A DNA stretch of 15,439 nucleotides from PALSA-607 sp036510735 (GTDB taxonomy: Bacteria > Actinomycetota > Actinomycetes > Acidothermales > Acidothermaceae): contig DATCDK010000216.1 of NCBI GenBank assembly GCA_036510735.1, positions 1-15,439 on the forward strand, in the 5' to 3' direction. Shown one piece after another: positions 13,525-15,439 of this stretch (position 1 is the first letter of the stretch; each line of letters begins with the position of its first letter). The notes under the pieces were generated by a model. That model did no database searches, was not told the origin of the DNA, and saw only the letters and a program-made list of their open reading frames with translations. The position numbers were made by a program, and so were the translations under genes.

Positions 13525-13830
13525 TCATCCGTTGCCGGGTGCATTCTGCGTAGGGGTGTCATTGAGCTCGTACAGCGAACTAATCGCGATCTCCGGTTGG
13601 CCCGCGATACCCAGCTGCGTGACGGCCGGCATGATCTGCGTCTGCACGAACGTCATGAACTGCGCTTCGGAGTCCCACACATCGGTCATGTTGAGCACCC
13701 CGCTGTCGAAGGTCGCCACGTGCAAGCGCATCCCGTCCGGCGTATGCCGATCCCAGCCCACGATGTCGCGGACCGCGTCGTATTGCTCCGGAGAGAATCC
13801 GGCCCATCTCTGCATGATCACTGCGGCCAT
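13525..13830 (-). CDS. Antibiotic biosynthesis monooxygenase-like (dimeric alpha/beta barrel) protein
   Basis: This 101-residue protein has the ferredoxin-like alpha/beta pattern of ABM or EthD-type dimeric barrels: AAVIMQRWAGFSPEQYDAV, then RLHVATFDSGVLNMTDVWDSEAQFMTFVQTQIMPAV, then EIAISSLYELND. Members act as small oxygenases, isomerases or ligand binders; no specific reaction can be assigned. The start at 13830 is firm, because AGGAGG (13842-13837 on this strand) precedes it by 6 nt. It is the first gene of the TetR operon, directly behind the operator-bearing promoter. Confidence 0.8.
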   Translation of the reverse strand: MAAVIMQRWAGFSPEQYDAVRDIVGWDRHTPDGMRLHVATFDSGVLNMTDVWDSEAQFMTFVQTQIMPAVTQLGIAGQPEIAISSLYELNDTPTQNAPGNG

Positions 13831-13890
13831 GGTGTGCCTCCTAGGTTGGTCCGGTCGAAGGGGTTTCGCACCGGGCGGGTTGTCGTAGGG

Positions 13891-13909
13891 TTCCTATCGG
13901 CGATAGGAA
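13891..13909. promoter_or_regulatory. Operator: perfect 19-bp palindrome
   Basis: TTCCTATCGGCGATAGGAA has perfect 9-bp arms around one central base. It abuts the -10 box (sharing one base) and covers the expected transcription start (about 13902) of the minus-strand operon. Size and form suit a TetR-family dimer site. Confidence 0.75.
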
Positions 13910-13936
13910 TACTATCGATCATAGGCAAGGTGTCAA
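13909..13936 (-). promoter_or_regulatory. Promoter of the TetR operon
   Basis: Read on the minus strand, TTGACA (13936-13931) and TAGTAT (13914-13909) are separated by 16 bp, a near-consensus housekeeping promoter. Transcription would start near 13902 and give a leader of about 70 nt ending in the AGGAGG before 13830. The operators lie inside and just downstream of it. Confidence 0.7.
13911..13925. promoter_or_regulatory. Second, imperfect operator-like site
   Basis: ACTATCGATCATAGG resembles the neighbouring palindrome (a CTATCG half on one side and a CCTAT half on the other strand). Its centre is 18 bp from that of the first site. It lies between the -35 and -10 boxes, so a second dimer could bind side by side. 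Confidence 0.5.
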
Positions 13937-14043
13937 GAGTGCGGCTACGTGCGGTTGCGGCTCAAGTGGGCGTGGGCTCAAGCCGAAATTGATGGAAGGT
14001 GCGTTCGCTTCTGCATGCGCCGACTCTCACGTGACGGGGCGAC

Positions 14044-14532
14044 ATGACGACATCGACACAGACGCCGGCCGGCTGGTACGCAGACCCCGCTGGCGCAGCG
14101 CAATACCGTTGGTTCGACGGCAACGTATGGACCTCGCACGTGCAACCCTCGCAACAGCAAGCGACGGGCGGCTGCCAGCAGTGCGGAGCGGTGCCGGCGA
14201 TGCAGGTCAAGCTGCACGGCCACATCGGCATGGTTATTCTGCAGCGATTCCTGACCTACCGCGGGCGGTACTGCCGAGACTGCGGTATCAGTCGGTTCCG
14301 CAATGTGCAGAAGCAGCTGTTGTTGCTCGGCTGGTGGGGATTCATTTCGTTCTTCGTGACGATCGTGAACATCGGCCAGAACCTCTTCACCTTCAGCCGT
14401 TTGCGTTCCCTCGGTGCGCCGCAAAACAGGCTGGCGAATCCGGCCGCCCCCGGAGGCTCGGTATTTGCCAGCCCTGGGTTCGCCGTTTCGGTCGTCGTCG
14501 CGCTGGTGGTGTTGGTCGCCCTCCTGCACTGA
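14044..14532 (+). CDS. DUF2510 / zinc-ribbon membrane protein
   Basis: This is a 162-residue protein. Residues 8-33 are a DUF2510 motif (GWYADPAGAAQYRWFDGNVWT), common at the N-terminus of actinobacterial membrane proteins. Residues 44-81 carry two CxxC knuckles (Cys44, Cys47, Cys77, Cys80) around a conserved segment with HGHIGMVILQRFLTYRG, a zinc-ribbon layout. Hydrophobic segments follow at about 91-112 (LLLLGWWGFISFFVTIVNIG) and 145-161 (a very short C-terminal tail). The function is unknown; such proteins are envelope components by context. ATG 14044 is chosen because the DUF2510 motif starts soon after it. The Shine-Dalgarno match is weak (ACGGGG). Confidence 0.85.
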   Translation: MTTSTQTPAGWYADPAGAAQYRWFDGNVWTSHVQPSQQQATGGCQQCGAVPAMQVKLHGHIGMVILQRFLTYRGRYCRDCGISRFRNVQKQLLLLGWWGFISFFVTIVNIGQNLFTFSRLRSLGAPQNRLANPAAPGGSVFASPGFAVSVVVALVVLVALLH

Positions 14533-14585
14533 CGCGCTGGTCGCCAAGGGTGTGTGCACCTGCGATTGCCACATCGGTTGGCAGT

Positions 14586-15236
14586 ATGTGTGGGGTGGCA
14601 GACGCGGGCGTGCAGGTCGATCACATCGTTATCGGCGTTCGCGATCTCGACAACGCAGAGGCACTGTTCGAAGATCGCTACGGTCTGACGACCATCGAGG
14701 GTGGCCGCCATCCCGGCTGGGGCACCGCGAATCGGCTGGTCCCGCTGGGAGCTGCCTATCTCGAACTCGTCACCGTCGTCGACCAGGCTGAGGCGTCTAG
14801 CAGCGACTTCGGACGGTGGGTCTCGTCGATGCTTGAAGGCAATTCGAGATTTGGCTGTGCGGTGCGGACCGACGACCTGGATAGCACCGCAGCGCGGTTG
14901 GGCCTTGAGGTCGCCGAAGGCTCGCGACGTTCGCGAGATGGGCAACTGCTGCAATGGCGCATCGCCGGGGTAGCCCAAGCAGCCCGAGACAACTCGCTTC
15001 CATTCTTCATTCAGTGGGGTGCCGGCACGCCGCTGCCGGGTCGGGCCACGGTCGTGCACCGGGCCGGCGACGTCGTGCTGGGGGAACTGACGATCAATGG
15101 AAACGAGCGGCGGCTTCACGAATGGTTGGGAACTAGTTCGCTGCCAATCCGCGTCACGCCGGGCACCCAAGGAGTGGCGAGATTCACCGTGCTGACGTCG
15201 ACGAACACGATCGTCGTTAATCCCGACGATTGGTAA
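14586..15236 (+). CDS. VOC/glyoxalase-like domain protein
   Basis: This is a 216-residue protein resembling the Glyoxalase-like (PF13468) branch of the vicinal oxygen chelate fold. VDHIVIGVRDLDNAEALFEDRYGL gives the first strand with a possible metal-ligand histidine, followed by GGRHPGWGTANRLVPLG and AAYLELVTVVDQ with its glutamate. The second half (LGELTINGNERRLHEWLG) looks like a degenerate second module. The reaction is unknown. ATG 14586 is used; GTG 14595 (VADAGVQVDHIV) is equally possible, since CAGTAT ends 7 nt before it and could be a -10 box for leaderless expression. The frame is open upstream to 13989, but that part overlaps the DUF2510 gene in another frame and is rejected. Confidence 0.85.
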   Translation: MCGVADAGVQVDHIVIGVRDLDNAEALFEDRYGLTTIEGGRHPGWGTANRLVPLGAAYLELVTVVDQAEASSSDFGRWVSSMLEGNSRFGCAVRTDDLDSTAARLGLEVAEGSRRSRDGQLLQWRIAGVAQAARDNSLPFFIQWGAGTPLPGRATVVHRAGDVVLGELTINGNERRLHEWLGTSSLPIRVTPGTQGVARFTVLTSTNTIVVNPDDW

Positions 15237-15257
15237 CGAGACAGAATCCCCAAACGA

Positions 15258-15439
15258 TCAGGTACGTCTCGCGGTCGCAGTCGGGATGATCCAGACGGAG
15301 GCATGTGCGGGTGCGACGGCTTGGTTGACCGCGTGGCGCAGTTCTTGGGTGATCGTGTCGAGGTCGACGGCGTCGCGGAGCCGGATCGTGAACGCAGCGA
15401 TGATCGAGTCGGCGTCGTAACGGGCGCGGTTGAAGCGCC
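15258..15439 (-). CDS. C-terminal fragment of a larger protein, possibly sensor-like
   Basis: Reading inward from the right edge on the minus strand, a frame gives 59-60 residues ending at TGA (15260-15258). It contains RFNRARYDADSIIAAFTIRL, then RDAVDLDTITQELRHAVNQAV and PAHASVWIIP. This RFNRARYDA...LRD.VDLD...P.H.SVW pattern is, from memory, the C-terminal end of actinobacterial multi-pass membrane or GAF/histidine-kinase-like regulators. Only the tail is present, so the function stays open. It converges on the VOC gene with 21 bp between the stop codons. Confidence 0.65.
   Translation of the reverse strand, partial: RFNRARYDADSIIAAFTIRLRDAVDLDTITQELRHAVNQAVAPAHASVWIIPTATARRT

Noticed and set aside
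13989..14585. Upstream extension of the VOC reading frame
   Set aside because: It overlaps the DUF2510 gene in another frame, and the VOC fold starts only at VDHIVIGV.

Overview
The window is high-GC actinobacterial chromosome (Actinomycetota). The evidence is the base composition, GTG starts with short spacings, a mycothiol-dependent maleylpyruvate isomerase-fold protein, a DUF2510 membrane protein, and the gene order rplM-rpsI-glmM-glmS-nnr known from mycobacteria and relatives. I cannot name a genus. The window is mostly ordinary housekeeping and accessory sequence. I found no CRISPR array, tRNA, rRNA, transposase or phage structural gene.

Layout. Positions 1-201 (+) are the C-terminal end of an ABC-F type ATPase. 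It converges on, and overlaps by 112 bp, an MFS transporter on the minus strand (90-1421). Positions 1422-2074 carry no gene. They hold a mosaic of interspersed repeats and long hairpins, then a good sigma-70-like promoter and a roughly 100-nt leader with a perfect small hairpin. Positions 2075-7808 (+) are a tight operon: rplM (L13), rpsI (S9), glmM, glmS and a bifunctional NAD(P)HX epimerase/dehydratase. It joins ribosome assembly to UDP-GlcNAc precursor synthesis and cofactor repair. A likely terminator follows.

Positions 7928-10083 hold small accessory genes: an SRPBCC-like protein (+), a 60-aa Cys-rich mini-protein (-), a cupin (+) and an unrecognised 206-aa protein (-). The SRPBCC-like and cupin genes both have a TANNNT box exactly 6 nt before the ATG, which fits leaderless transcription. 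Positions 10084-11982 (+) encode a secreted protein with a predicted six-blade beta-propeller followed by three cell-wall-binding (CWB2) repeats.

Positions 12127-13936 (-) are a self-contained, probably autoregulated operon: an antibiotic-monooxygenase-like small protein, a TetR regulator and a DinB/maleylpyruvate-isomerase-like protein, the last two overlapping by ATGA. Its promoter has a TTGACA-N16-TAGTAT core with a perfect 19-bp palindrome at the start site and a second partial palindrome between the boxes. The right end holds a DUF2510/zinc-ribbon membrane protein (+), a glyoxalase-like VOC protein (+) and the C-terminal end of a minus-strand gene cut by the window edge.

The parts most worth a second look are the repeat mosaic upstream of rplM, the TetR-operator operon, the propeller-CWB2 fusion and the Cys-rich mini-protein. 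I see no clear sign of a wholly new multi-gene system.
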